From positions 1,054,001 through 1,118,000 of the forward strand of contig NZ_FNBH01000001.1 in NCBI RefSeq assembly GCF_900102265.1: 64,000 nucleotides of DNA. Reading direction: 5' to 3'. Shown piece by piece: positions 25,725 to 34,107 of the stretch. Numbering within the stretch: the stretch's first letter is position 1; every line of letters begins with the position of its first letter. The notes beneath the pieces are model-generated. The model did no database searches. It saw only the letters and a list, made by a program, of their open reading frames with translations, and had not been told where the DNA came from. A program made the translations under genes and the position numbers. This stretch comes from Epilithonimonas hungarica. GTDB taxonomy: Bacteria > Bacteroidota > Bacteroidia > Flavobacteriales > Weeksellaceae.

Positions 25725-26687
25725 ATGAAAAATTTCACTTCGGTTTACGATATAGATAATTTGCAGGAAATCATTGCAAAAACTTTAAAAATAAAAGAAA
25801 ATCCATTAGAAAATCCAACCAAAGGAAATGGAAAAACGATTGGTTTGGTTTTCCTTAATTCCAGTCTCAGAACAAGATTAAGTTCCCAAATAGCTGCTCA
25901 AAACTTAGGATTAAATGTCCTAACGCTCAACGCCGCTCAGGAAGCCTGGAATCTCGAATTCGCTGATGGAACAGTGATGAACGGCGACACAGTTGAACAC
26001 ATCAAAGACGCCATCGAAGTTCTGAATCAATATTGTGACATCATTGCCGTAAGATGTTTCGCAGGAATGAAAAGCAAAGAAGACGACGTGAACGAAAGTA
26101 TCTTGAGTCAGTTCTTGAAACACGCCAAAGTTCCAGTGATTTCTTTGGAATCAGCGACTCGTCATCCTTTACAAAGTCTGGCGGATTGCATCACAATCAC
26201 AGAAAATTGGAAAGAAAATCGCAAACCAAAAGTCGTTTTGACTTGGGCGCCACACATCAAACCGATTGCTCAGGCTGTTGGAAATTCTTTCACAGAATGG
26301 ATGCAACAAATGGACGTCGATTTCGTAATTGCAAATCCGGAAGGTTACGATTTAGATAAAAACTTTACAAAGGACACAAAAGTGCTTCATAATCAGGATG
26401 AAGCGTTGAAAGATGCTGATTTTATTTATGTGAAAAATTGGTCGTCTTTTGAAGAATATGCCGTCATGCCAAAAGTTGACGAAAACTGGATGCTGACCAA
26501 CGAAAAATTAGAATTAACAAATAATGCGAAAGTGATGCATTGTCTTCCGGTTCGTAGAAATTTGGAATTGAGTGATGAAGTGATGGACGGCGAAAATTCA
26601 ATCATCTATCAACAGGCAAAAAACAGAATCTTTTCAGCTCAGGCAGTTTTCTCTGAAATTTTGGATGAAATTAACAGTAAGAATTGA
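25725..26687 (+). CDS. argF': N-acylornithine carbamoyltransferase (acetyl- or succinyl-ornithine type)
   Basis: 320 residues. Transfers carbamoyl phosphate to an N-acylated ornithine, the Bacteroidota and Xanthomonas variant of ArgF. Visible: the carbamoyl-phosphate loop SSLRTR at 46-51, ATRHPLQSLAD, and the C-terminal MHCLPVRRN. The specificity loop reads GDTVEH with Val90 at the residue that, from memory, is Pro90 in the Bacteroides fragilis succinyl enzyme and Glu92 in the Xanthomonas acetyl enzyme. Val there would favour the succinylated substrate. Confidence 0.93.
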   Translation: MKNFTSVYDIDNLQEIIAKTLKIKENPLENPTKGNGKTIGLVFLNSSLRTRLSSQIAAQNLGLNVLTLNAAQEAWNLEFADGTVMNGDTVEHIKDAIEVLNQYCDIIAVRCFAGMKSKEDDVNESILSQFLKHAKVPVISLESATRHPLQSLADCITITENWKENRKPKVVLTWAPHIKPIAQAVGNSFTEWMQQMDVDFVIANPEGYDLDKNFTKDTKVLHNQDEALKDADFIYVKNWSSFEEYAVMPKVDENWMLTNEKLELTNNAKVMHCLPVRRNLELSDEVMDGENSIIYQQAKNRIFSAQAVFSEILDEINSKN

Positions 26688-26779
26688 GAATTGAAATATC
26701 AATAGGAGCGGACTTTAGCCCGTTTAGGAGGATGGAAATTAAAGAGGCTTTAGCCGAAATATAAAGGCAAAAACAATTA

Positions 26780-27571
26780 ATGCAAAAACTACACATCATA
26801 AAAATCGGAGGCGCTCTAATCGATGACAAGAAATCATTGAAAGCTTTTCTTGAGCAATTTTCACAGATTGAAGGTGCCAAAATTCTGATTCACGGCGGTG
26901 GAAAAATTGCAGAAACTTTAGCAGAAAAACTGAAAATCACGCAGACGATGATTGATGGACGAAGGATTACCAACAAGAAAACGTTGAAGCTCGTAACAAT
27001 GGTTTACGCAGGCAGAATCAATAAAAATATTGTGGCAAAACTTCAGAGTTTTAATTGCAATGCAATGGGATTTTCAGGAGCGGACGGAAATCTAATCCAA
27101 GCGGAAAAACGTCAGCACCCAACCATTGATTTTGGATTTGTTGGCGATATTAATGAGAAAAGTATCAATCAGGAATTGATTATCAATATGATAAATCTGG
27201 GTTTGGTTCCGGTGTTTTCTGCAATCACTCACGATAAAAAAGGGAATCTGTTAAACACTAACGCAGACACGATTGCCGGAACTATTGCTCAGGCTTTATC
27301 AAAAAATTTCGAGATAGAATTGCTGTTTTGCTTCGATAAAAATGGGGTTTTAGAAAACGTGGAAGACGAAAATTCTAACTTGAAAACCATTAATAAAAAT
27401 GAATTTTCTGAATTAAAATCACAAGGAAAACTTCACAAAGGAATTTTACCGAAACTCGAAAATGCTTTCATAGCCAAAGAAAACGGCGTTCAGAAAGTGT
27501 CTTTGATTAACCAGAAAAAACTGTCAGACCAAATAAAACAAGGAAATGAAGGAACTGAAATCTGTCTTTAG
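26780..27571 (+). CDS. argB: Acetylglutamate kinase
   Basis: 263 residues. Phosphorylates N-acylglutamate. Amino-acid-kinase motifs: IKIGGALIDD at the N-terminus, LIHGGGK at about 34-40, MGFSGADGNLI and NTNADTIAGTIAQAL for nucleotide and substrate binding. It lacks the N-terminal helix of arginine-inhibited hexameric enzymes, so feedback inhibition by arginine is less likely. Its end overlaps the next gene by 26 bases. Confidence 0.93.
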   Translation: MQKLHIIKIGGALIDDKKSLKAFLEQFSQIEGAKILIHGGGKIAETLAEKLKITQTMIDGRRITNKKTLKLVTMVYAGRINKNIVAKLQSFNCNAMGFSGADGNLIQAEKRQHPTIDFGFVGDINEKSINQELIINMINLGLVPVFSAITHDKKGNLLNTNADTIAGTIAQALSKNFEIELLFCFDKNGVLENVEDENSNLKTINKNEFSELKSQGKLHKGILPKLENAFIAKENGVQKVSLINQKKLSDQIKQGNEGTEICL

Positions 27572-28628
27572 CAGAGAAGAATTAACGGAAAACGCAGTCA
27601 AATTACTGAAAAAACTCATCGCAACACCATCTATGAGCCGCGACGAATACAACGCTTCGCTCATCATCGAAGGCTTTTTCAACGAGCATCAATTGACGGT
27701 CAACCGATTCAAAAATAACATTTGGGCAACCAACAAACATTTTGATGCTGGCAAACCGTCAATTCTCCTCAACACGCACCACGACACAGTAAAACCGAAC
27801 AAAGCTTACACTTTGGACCCGTTCATTCCGGTGGAAAAAGATGGCAAATTATTCGGTTTGGGAAGTAACGATGCGGGCGCGTCTTTGGTGGCGATGGCGC
27901 AGACGTTTCTCTATTTTTATGAAGCCGAAGATTTGTCGCACAACCTCGTAATTGCATTGACGGCCGAGGAAGAAATCTCCGGTTTAGATGGCATCGAAGC
28001 TTTGTTTCCACAACTTCCGAACGTCGAATTGGCAATCGTCGGCGAACCTACAAAAATGAATCTGGCGATTGCAGAAAAAGGTTTGCTCGTCATCGATGGC
28101 GAAATGCTGGGAACGCCTTCTCACGCCGCGCATCCGAACGATGACAATGCCATTGTGAAATGTATGAAGGATTTGCAAAACATCCTCGATTTCAAATTTC
28201 CAAAAGTTTCAGATTATCTGGGCGAAGTGAAAGTCACATTGTCAGTCATCAACGCAGGAACTCAGCATAATGTGGTTCCGGAAAAATGTAATTTCACTTT
28301 GGACGTGCGTGTCACAGACGAATACACGAATCGCGAAGTTTTCGAAATCATCCAGTCACGGATGAAATCAAAACTGACACCAAGATCTTTCCGTCTCAAC
28401 TCCTCAAAAATCGACGTTAATCATCCGTTTGTTCAGGCTGGATTGGCGTTGGGCAGGACAACTTACGGTTCGCCGACATCCTCGGACCAGGCGATTATTC
28501 CGTGCACATCGGTCAAGTTGGGACCCGGCGACAGCTTACGTTCCCACACCGCAGACGAGTTTATTTACATCGACGAAATCCGAGAAGGCATCGATGTTTA
28601 CATCAAAATATTAGAGAGAATATTGTAA
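27546..28628 (+). CDS. argE: M20 family deacylase, acetylcitrulline/acetylornithine type
   Basis: 360 residues. Zinc-dependent peptidase-fold amidohydrolase; metal ligands and catalytic residues visible in NTHHDTVKP, LGSNDAGAS, TAEEEISG and VGEPTKM, with a C-terminal histidine in RSHTADEFIYIDE. In a pathway using N-acylornithine carbamoyltransferase the substrate should be N-acylcitrulline rather than N-acetylornithine. The ATG at 27546 lies inside argB with AAGGAA just upstream. Confidence 0.9.
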   Translation: MKELKSVFSREELTENAVKLLKKLIATPSMSRDEYNASLIIEGFFNEHQLTVNRFKNNIWATNKHFDAGKPSILLNTHHDTVKPNKAYTLDPFIPVEKDGKLFGLGSNDAGASLVAMAQTFLYFYEAEDLSHNLVIALTAEEEISGLDGIEALFPQLPNVELAIVGEPTKMNLAIAEKGLLVIDGEMLGTPSHAAHPNDDNAIVKCMKDLQNILDFKFPKVSDYLGEVKVTLSVINAGTQHNVVPEKCNFTLDVRVTDEYTNREVFEIIQSRMKSKLTPRSFRLNSSKIDVNHPFVQAGLALGRTTYGSPTSSDQAIIPCTSVKLGPGDSLRSHTADEFIYIDEIREGIDVYIKILERIL

Positions 28629-28911
28629 TAAATTTTAAGGATTTCGGCAGCTATTTCCGCCTTCCACTCCCGCTTTTTTTTCATTGCGATTGACGTGAGT
28701 CAATAAATAGAACTTGACAATATTCGCAATGAAAAAAAGAGCTCCGTTCAAGTCGGGCTGCAGCTTCGCAAAGTTGAAGATTTGTCTTCAATTCAAAAGA
28801 ACTTTAAGATTATTTAATCTTGACTGAGCGTCAGCGCCTTTGCGAATCTTAAAATATTTTCAATAAAAAATAAAAAAATCTTTGCGCTCTTTGCGTTTAA
28901 AAATTATTAAA
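28629..28911. repeat. Gene-free gap with REP-type repeats before argH
   Basis: 28640-28790 holds a composite flavobacterial repeat: TTTTTTTCATTGCGATTGAC and the inverted GCAATGAAAAAAAGAGC, then CGGGCTGCAGCTTCG. 28818-28908 is family C copy 2 (GAGCGTCAGCGCCTTTGCGA, CTTTGCGCTCTTTGCGTT) ending next to the argH start. No promoter clearly recognised. Confidence 0.7.
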
Positions 28912-30216
28912 ATGAAAAAAATCTGGCAAAAAGACAATACGACAACCAATGATTTGGTTACAAAATTCACCGTCGGGAAAGACCTGGATTTTGACAACAG
29001 ATTAGCAAAATACGACGTGTTGGGTTCCATAGCCCACGCAAAAATGCTCGCAGAAGTTGGTTTGATTCGACTGGATGAAGAGCAGGCGATTGTTGCAGTT
29101 TTGGAAGAAGTTCTTATCGACATCGAAAAAGAAGCTTTCGAAATCGATAAATCGGCAGAAGACATTCATTCACAAATCGAAAATATCCTTATCGAAAAAT
29201 TGGGTGAAACTGGTAAGAAAATCCATACCGCAAGGTCAAGAAACGACCAGGTTTTGACGGATATCAAATTATACTTAATTGACGAAATCAGAGAAATCAC
29301 AGAACTGACGGATTCATTTTTTCAAATCCTGAAAGACAAAGCCAATCTTCACAAAGATGTTTTGTTGCCTGGCTACACGCATTTGCAGGTTGCGATGCCG
29401 TCGTCTTTCGGATTGTGGTTTGGTGCGTATGCAGAATCTTTAGTTGACGATTTGGAATTGCTTTTTGCAACGAAAAATATCATTAATAAAAATCCACTAG
29501 GCTCGGCCGCTGGCTACGGTTCGTCTTTCCCGATTGACAGAGAAAGTACGACTTACAAACTTGGTTTTAGAACTTTGAATCATAATGTGGTTTATGCGCA
29601 GATGACACGAGGGAAATCGGAAAAATTATTAGCAAACTCTTTGTCGGTTTTAGCGGGAACCTTAAGCAAATTTTCTTACGATGTTTGTCTTTATTTGAGT
29701 CAGAATTTCGATTTTATCAGCTTTCCGAAAGAATTCACGACGGGAAGTAGCATTATGCCACACAAGAAAAATCCGGATATTTTCGAATTGGTAAGAGCGA
29801 GATGCAACAGAATTCAGGCTTTGCCAAACGAATTGATTTTGGTGACGAATAATTTGCCGTCAGGTTACCACAGAGATTTGCAATTGACCAAAGAAATCCT
29901 TTTTCCAGCAATCGATTCATTGAAAGAATGTCTCGAAATTCTGATTTACACGCTTCCGAACATTGAAGTGAAAGACAATATTCTGGATGATGAAAAGTAC
30001 AAATACATCTTCAGCGTAGAAAAAATCAACGAAGAAGTGAAGAATGGAAAATCATTCCGAGATGCTTACATCCAAATCGGTCAGGAAATAGAAAATGGTT
30101 TGTTTGAGTATGATTATAAAGAACTCAATCACTCTCATCAAGGCAGTTTAGGAAATCTTTGCCTCGACGAAATCGAATATCAGTTCAATAAAGTCAGAGA
30201 TAAATTGTTGGGTTAA
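28912..30216 (+). CDS. argH: Argininosuccinate lyase
   Basis: 434 residues from the ATG at 28912; an upstream in-frame start at 28882 lies in repeat sequence and is less likely. Cleaves argininosuccinate to arginine and fumarate. Superfamily signature GSSIMPHKKNPD with the catalytic serine loop, plus TARSRNDQV near the N-terminus and GYTHLQVAMP. Last gene of the arginine run; a convergent Lrp-type gene follows 30 bases later. Confidence 0.95.
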   Translation: MKKIWQKDNTTTNDLVTKFTVGKDLDFDNRLAKYDVLGSIAHAKMLAEVGLIRLDEEQAIVAVLEEVLIDIEKEAFEIDKSAEDIHSQIENILIEKLGETGKKIHTARSRNDQVLTDIKLYLIDEIREITELTDSFFQILKDKANLHKDVLLPGYTHLQVAMPSSFGLWFGAYAESLVDDLELLFATKNIINKNPLGSAAGYGSSFPIDRESTTYKLGFRTLNHNVVYAQMTRGKSEKLLANSLSVLAGTLSKFSYDVCLYLSQNFDFISFPKEFTTGSSIMPHKKNPDIFELVRARCNRIQALPNELILVTNNLPSGYHRDLQLTKEILFPAIDSLKECLEILIYTLPNIEVKDNILDDEKYKYIFSVEKINEEVKNGKSFRDAYIQIGQEIENGLFEYDYKELNHSHQGSLGNLCLDEIEYQFNKVRDKLLG

Positions 30217-30246
30217 AATCACTTCCTTTAGGGTCGATAAATGATT

Positions 30247-30708
30247 TTAATCTAATTTAAACTTAGTCGTTTTTTTGACTTCAGCAAGAACTATAGAACT
30301 GTGATATTGACCAATGTGAGGACTGTTGGAAATCACATTCACAGTGAATTCGTTGTAAGAATTGATGTCGTTGGCAAGGATTTTTAATTGATAATCATAT
30401 TCGCCGGAAAGACTTGTAATTTCCTGAATTTCATCATATTTAGAGATATAATCTTCAAATTCTTTCAAAGTTTTCTGAGATTGTTCTTTCAGGCGGATGT
30501 TGCAGTAAACAACAATGTTGATTCCGAGTTTTTCACGGTTTAAAATTGCTACGTATTTCTCCACAACACCTTGTTTTTCAAGGTTTTTGATGCGCTCGTA
30601 AGTGGGTGTGAAAGTCAGTCCGATTTTTTCGGAGATTTCTTTTACAGATAATGTAGAATCCTCTTGTAGAAGCGAAAGAATTAATTTGTCTTTTTTATCC
30701 AAACTCAT
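30247..30708 (-). CDS. Lrp/AsnC family transcriptional regulator
   Basis: 153 residues. N-terminal winged helix (LILSLLQEDSTLSVKEISEKIGLTFTPTYERIKNLEKQGVV) and a C-terminal RAM ligand-binding ferredoxin-like domain (about 70-150) with LSGEYDYQLKI. These octameric regulators sense amino acids. Convergent with argH and upstream of the pyrB leader on the opposite strand; control of either is possible but not shown. Confidence 0.92.
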   Translation of the reverse strand: MSLDKKDKLILSLLQEDSTLSVKEISEKIGLTFTPTYERIKNLEKQGVVEKYVAILNREKLGINIVVYCNIRLKEQSQKTLKEFEDYISKYDEIQEITSLSGEYDYQLKILANDINSYNEFTVNVISNSPHIGQYHSSIVLAEVKKTTKFKLD

Positions 30709-30828
30709 AATGGGTAATCATTCTTTCAAAAGTAAAGAAAAAAATTGAAGACAACAATTCGAGAATAGAAGTTCATTGATTTAACATAAAATATTGTGAA
30801 GAAGATTTCATAATATCAAAAATATTGG

Positions 30829-30836
30829 TATCTTTG
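30829..30836 (+). promoter_or_regulatory. pyrB leader promoter -7 box
   Basis: TATCTTTG matches TAnnTTTG exactly. Transcription should start within about 5-8 bases, next to the leader ATG at 30843, which would make the leader nearly leaderless. Confidence 0.6.
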
Positions 30837-30842
30837 CACCCA

Positions 30843-30917
30843 ATGAATCTGGTACAGAATTTAACGACAAAAACAATTGGCAAGTTTGCCGACAACAACA
30901 ATATTTTTTATATTTAA
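30843..30917 (+). CDS. Putative pyr leader peptide (24 residues)
   Basis: ATG at 30843, TAA at 30915-30917, 24 codons beginning MNLVQNLTTKT and ending ADNNNIFYI. The last codons are U-rich (ATATTTTTTATATTT). The stop codon overlaps the first bases of a terminator hairpin. This is the layout of pyrBI-type attenuation: slow RNA polymerase at low UTP lets a translating ribosome reach the stop and block the hairpin. Too short for homology; supported by position, frame and coupling to the terminator. Confidence 0.6.
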   Translation: MNLVQNLTTKTIGKFADNNNIFYI

Positions 30918-30944
30918 CGAAGTCTTTTAGGCTTCGTTTTTTTT
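30916..30944 (+). terminator. Attenuator/terminator upstream of pyrB
   Basis: AACGAAG (30916-30922) pairs with CTTCGTT (30932-30938), extendable by a G-U and a C-G pair, followed by a run of T to 30944. It stands 18 bases before the pyrB ATG and after the leader stop codon. Confidence 0.85.
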
Positions 30945-30961
30945 ATTTAAAAATTTGAATT

Positions 30962-31864
30962 ATGATTAAGCTTTCACGCATTTCTACTGATAGTATTGAG
31001 AAAATTTTACAAGAAGCACAACAGTTTGTCGATGGTAAAATAAGTAAGATCAAAGGCGACGTTTTCGCAGCGAACCTGTTTTTTGAGAATAGTACAAGAA
31101 CAAAAACAAGTTTTGAGGTTGCTGAAAAGAAACTCGGACTTAAGGTTATCGATTTCGAAGCCGATAAAAGTTCGATTGCAAAAGGAGAAACACTTTTGGA
31201 CACTATCAAAACACTGGAAGCAATTGGAGTGGAAGTAGCGGTTATCAGACATTCTGAAAAGCGTTATTACGATGCATTGAAAGATGCTAAACTAAGTATT
31301 ATAAATGCGGGCGACGGCGTAGGGAGCCATCCTTCACAAGCGATTCTGGATGCGCTGACAATCATTCAGGAATTTGGAAAGATCGAAGGTCTTAAAATCG
31401 GAATTGTTGGCGATGTAAAGCACAGCCGTGTTGCGAATTCTGACGCAGGATTATTCAGAAGATTGGGTGCGAAAGTATATTTCTCCGGACCAGAATTCTG
31501 GTTTGATGAAGGAATGCTGGTCAACGGAACTTATATGCAGTTCGATGATCTTGTGAAAGAAGTTGATGTTTTGATTCTGTTGAGAATCCAACACGAGCGC
31601 CACGAGAGAAATTTCAGTTTCAAACCGGAGGATTATCTGAAAAAATTTGGTTTGACAAAAGAGCGTGAAGCGAAAATGAAACCAACATCAATTATTATGC
31701 ATCCGGCGCCAATCAACAGAGGCGTGGAAATTGATTCAGAATTAGTTGAATGCGAAAGGTCGAGAATTTTCAAACAAATGCAGAACGGCGTTTTTGCGAG
31801 AATGGCAATCCTTAAATATGATTTGGAAAACAAAGGATTCGAATTCATCGACTCCAAAAATTAA
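30962..31864 (+). CDS. pyrB: Aspartate carbamoyltransferase, catalytic chain
   Basis: 300 residues. First committed step of pyrimidine synthesis: carbamoyl phosphate plus aspartate to carbamoylaspartate. [13 protein letters not shown] is the carbamoyl-phosphate loop; [18 protein letters not shown] and [11 protein letters not shown] belong to substrate binding. No pyrI regulatory chain follows, so it probably works as a trimer without allosteric nucleotides, leaving the leader attenuator as the visible control. Confidence 0.95.
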   Translation: MIKLSRISTDSIEKILQEAQQFVDGKISKIKGDVFAANLFFENSTRTKTSFEVAEKKLGLKVIDFEADKSSIAKGETLLDTIKTLEAIGVEVAVIRHSEKRYYDALKDAKLSIINAGDGVGSHPSQAILDALTIIQEFGKIEGLKIGIVGDVKHSRVANSDAGLFRRLGAKVYFSGPEFWFDEGMLVNGTYMQFDDLVKEVDVLILLRIQHERHERNFSFKPEDYLKKFGLTKEREAKMKPTSIIMHPAPINRGVEIDSELVECERSRIFKQMQNGVFARMAILKYDLENKGFEFIDSKN

Positions 31865-31874
31865 AATATTTATT

Positions 31875-31898
31875 CACGCTTTCGGGCGTGTTTTTTTT
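31875..31898 (+). terminator. Terminator after pyrB
   Basis: CACGC (31875-31879) pairs with GCGTG (31886-31890) over TTTCGG, followed by eight T. Confidence 0.85.
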
Positions 31899-31904
31899 GA
31901 GTAA

Positions 31905-32000
31905 AAAGTCCGATGTCAGAAGTCTGATGACCGATGACTGAGGATGAAATAAATAATAATAAAATATTCGGACTTCGGACTTCCGCCTTCCGACTTAAAA
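31905..32000. repeat. Intergenic repeat family D, copy 1
   Basis: Short CCGA/TCGG-type units (GTCCGATGTCAGAAGTC, CTTCCGCCTTCCGACTT) upstream of carA. Related units occur at about 34062-34098 just before carB. Confidence 0.5.
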
Positions 32001-32006
32001 GTAAAA

Positions 32007-33080
32007 ATGAAAAAGAAGTTAATATTAGAATCCGGCGAAGTTTTTTACGGAACGGGATTCGGAGCAGAGCAGGACACTGCGGGAGAAGTGGTTTTTAACA
32101 CAGGAATGACGGGTTATCAGGAACTGATTTCCGACCCAAGTTATTGTGGACAAATCGTTTGTATGACATATCCTTTGATTGGGAATTACGGCATCAATCG
32201 TGACGATTACGAAAGCATCGAGCCTGCAATCAAAGGTTTGATTGTGAAAGAATTGTGTGATTTACCTTCCAATTTCAGAACTCAAATCACTTTGGACGAA
32301 TTGTTCCAAAAGAAAAATCTGTCAGGAATTTCTGGAATTGACACTAGAAGATTGACAAGAATCCTTAGAAACAAAGGTGTTGAAAAAGGAAAAATTGTGA
32401 ACGCAGATGCAGATGAACAAGCGGTTATCGAAGAATTGAAATCAACAACTTTTCCAACTAACCAAGTAGAGCAGGTTTCTACAAAAACGTCTTATGCAAG
32501 TCCGGGAAGAGGTTTCAAAGTGGTGTTAGTGGATTTCGGTTCCAAATTGGGAATCATCCGAGAATTATCTCAAAGAAACTGTGACATCATCGTAGTTTCT
32601 CACGATACGACAGCAGAAGAGATTTTACTAATGGACCCGGACGGAATAATGCTTTCCAACGGTCCCGGTGACCCGGAAGATAATGCGGATGCGTTAGTAA
32701 TGATTCAGAAATTGCTGGGAAAAGTTCCGATTTTCGGGATTTGCTTGGGACATCAACTGATTGGTCTGGCCTGTGGCGCAAAAACTTACAAACTGAAATT
32801 CGGTCACAGAGGTGGAAATCATCCGGTTTTGGATTTAGAAAAAAATAAAGTAGCGATTACTTCTCAGAATCACGGTTATGCGATTGACCAGGAATCTTTG
32901 AAAAATACAGATTTAGTAGAAACTCACATCGCTTTGAATGACAGAACAAACGAAGGTGTGAAACACAAAATCCATCCTTGTTTCTCAGTTCAATACCATC
33001 CGGAAGCAAGTCCGGGCCCTGAAGATGCGAATTATCTTTTTGATGAGTTTATCACTTTGATGGAAGATTTCAAAAAGTAG
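32007..33080 (+). CDS. carA: Carbamoyl-phosphate synthase small subunit
   Basis: 357 residues. Class I glutamine amidotransferase supplying ammonia to CarB. N-terminal CPSase small-chain domain (SGEVFYGTGFG, NTGMTGYQE) and C-terminal GATase with SNGPGDPED, the nucleophile cysteine in FGICLGHQL and catalytic His/Glu in YHPEASPGP. Carbamoyl phosphate feeds both pyrB and argF' in this window. Confidence 0.95.
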   Translation: MKKKLILESGEVFYGTGFGAEQDTAGEVVFNTGMTGYQELISDPSYCGQIVCMTYPLIGNYGINRDDYESIEPAIKGLIVKELCDLPSNFRTQITLDELFQKKNLSGISGIDTRRLTRILRNKGVEKGKIVNADADEQAVIEELKSTTFPTNQVEQVSTKTSYASPGRGFKVVLVDFGSKLGIIRELSQRNCDIIVVSHDTTAEEILLMDPDGIMLSNGPGDPEDNADALVMIQKLLGKVPIFGICLGHQLIGLACGAKTYKLKFGHRGGNHPVLDLEKNKVAITSQNHGYAIDQESLKNTDLVETHIALNDRTNEGVKHKIHPCFSVQYHPEASPGPEDANYLFDEFITLMEDFKK

Positions 33081-33085
33081 AAGAT

Positions 33086-33180
33086 TAAAGAATCCGAAGG
33101 ATTCAATTATAGTAGCCGTAGGTGAAACCTATGGAGATATAAACGAAGTCAAAGGAACCCGAAGGGTTCAATGTTAATAA
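33086..33180. repeat. Intergenic repeat family A, copy 2
   Basis: Core GTAGCCGTAGGTG then AAACCTATGG at 33112-33134, with flanking GAATCC/GGATTC and GAACCC/GGGTTC inverted repeats. Matches the element after argG. Confidence 0.75.
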
Positions 33181-33201
33181 AAAGATTTATCGAAATCCAT
33201 A

Positions 33202-33990
33202 ATGGAAAAATACAATACAATAGGAAATAATTACAATGAGACCAGAAAAGCAGATGGCTATTTGGTTTCAAGAATGTTTGATTTATTGTCTTGTAAAAGT
33301 AATTATGAAGTTTTAGATATTGGTTGCGGAACAGGAAATTACACAATTGAATTATTTAATAAAGGATTAAAAATATCAGGTCTTGAACCTTCTGAGTTGA
33401 TGCTAAATGTAGCAAAAGAGAAAAATCAAAAAATAAATTGGTTTTTGGGAAGTGCAGAATTATTACCTTTTGAAAGTGAATCTTTTGATGCTGTAATCAC
33501 TACCTTATCTATTCATCATTGGCAAAACCTTGAAAAAGGATTTTCAGAAATTTTTAGAGTTTTGAAAAGAGCAGGAATATTTCTGATTTTTACTTCAACT
33601 TCTGAACAAATGAAAAATTATTGGTTAAACCATTATTTTCCTGAAATGATGAAAAAATCAATAGAACAGATGCCAAGTTTTGTAGAGCTCAAAGGGAATT
33701 TAGAAAATATCGGATTTAAAGTTGAAGCTGTAGAAAAATATGATATAAAGGATAATTTGGAAGATAAATTTTTATACATAGGAAAAAACAATCCTAAAAT
33801 CTATTTTGATTCTATCATTAGAAATGGAATCTCATCATTTGCTTCATTAACTAATAAAGACGAGGTTGAAATAGGATTGAAAAATTTAGAGAATGATTTA
33901 ATTAAAGGAGAATTTGATAGTGTAAAAAGCAACTTTCCAGATAACAAAGGTGATTATGTTTTTATAAAAGCAAAGAAAAATGAGCCGTAA
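33202..33990 (+). CDS. Class I SAM-dependent methyltransferase
   Basis: 262 residues. Motif I VLDIGCGTGNYTIEL at about 34-48, motif II-like acidic GLEPSELML, and the FDAVITTLSIHHW motif common in small-molecule methyltransferases of UbiE/ArsM type. Substrate unknown. It sits between carA and carB with higher AT content than either and repeats on both sides, so it may be a later insertion into a car locus. Confidence 0.88.
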   Translation: MEKYNTIGNNYNETRKADGYLVSRMFDLLSCKSNYEVLDIGCGTGNYTIELFNKGLKISGLEPSELMLNVAKEKNQKINWFLGSAELLPFESESFDAVITTLSIHHWQNLEKGFSEIFRVLKRAGIFLIFTSTSEQMKNYWLNHYFPEMMKKSIEQMPSFVELKGNLENIGFKVEAVEKYDIKDNLEDKFLYIGKNNPKIYFDSIIRNGISSFASLTNKDEVEIGLKNLENDLIKGEFDSVKSNFPDNKGDYVFIKAKKNEP

Positions 33991-33995
33991 TATTT

Positions 33996-34044
33996 GTCAT
34001 TCCGTAGGAATCTAAATTACCGAGATTCTTTCAGAATGACAAAA
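33996..34044. repeat. Intergenic repeat family B, copy 2
   Basis: GTCATTCCGTAGGAATCTAA through CAGAATGAC, an imperfect inverted repeat like that at 25541-25617. Confidence 0.7.
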
Positions 34045-34107
34045 GCAACGCAAAAATAAAAAATCTTCCGACTTCCATCATCGGACATCGGACAAAAAAA
34101 AGTAAAA

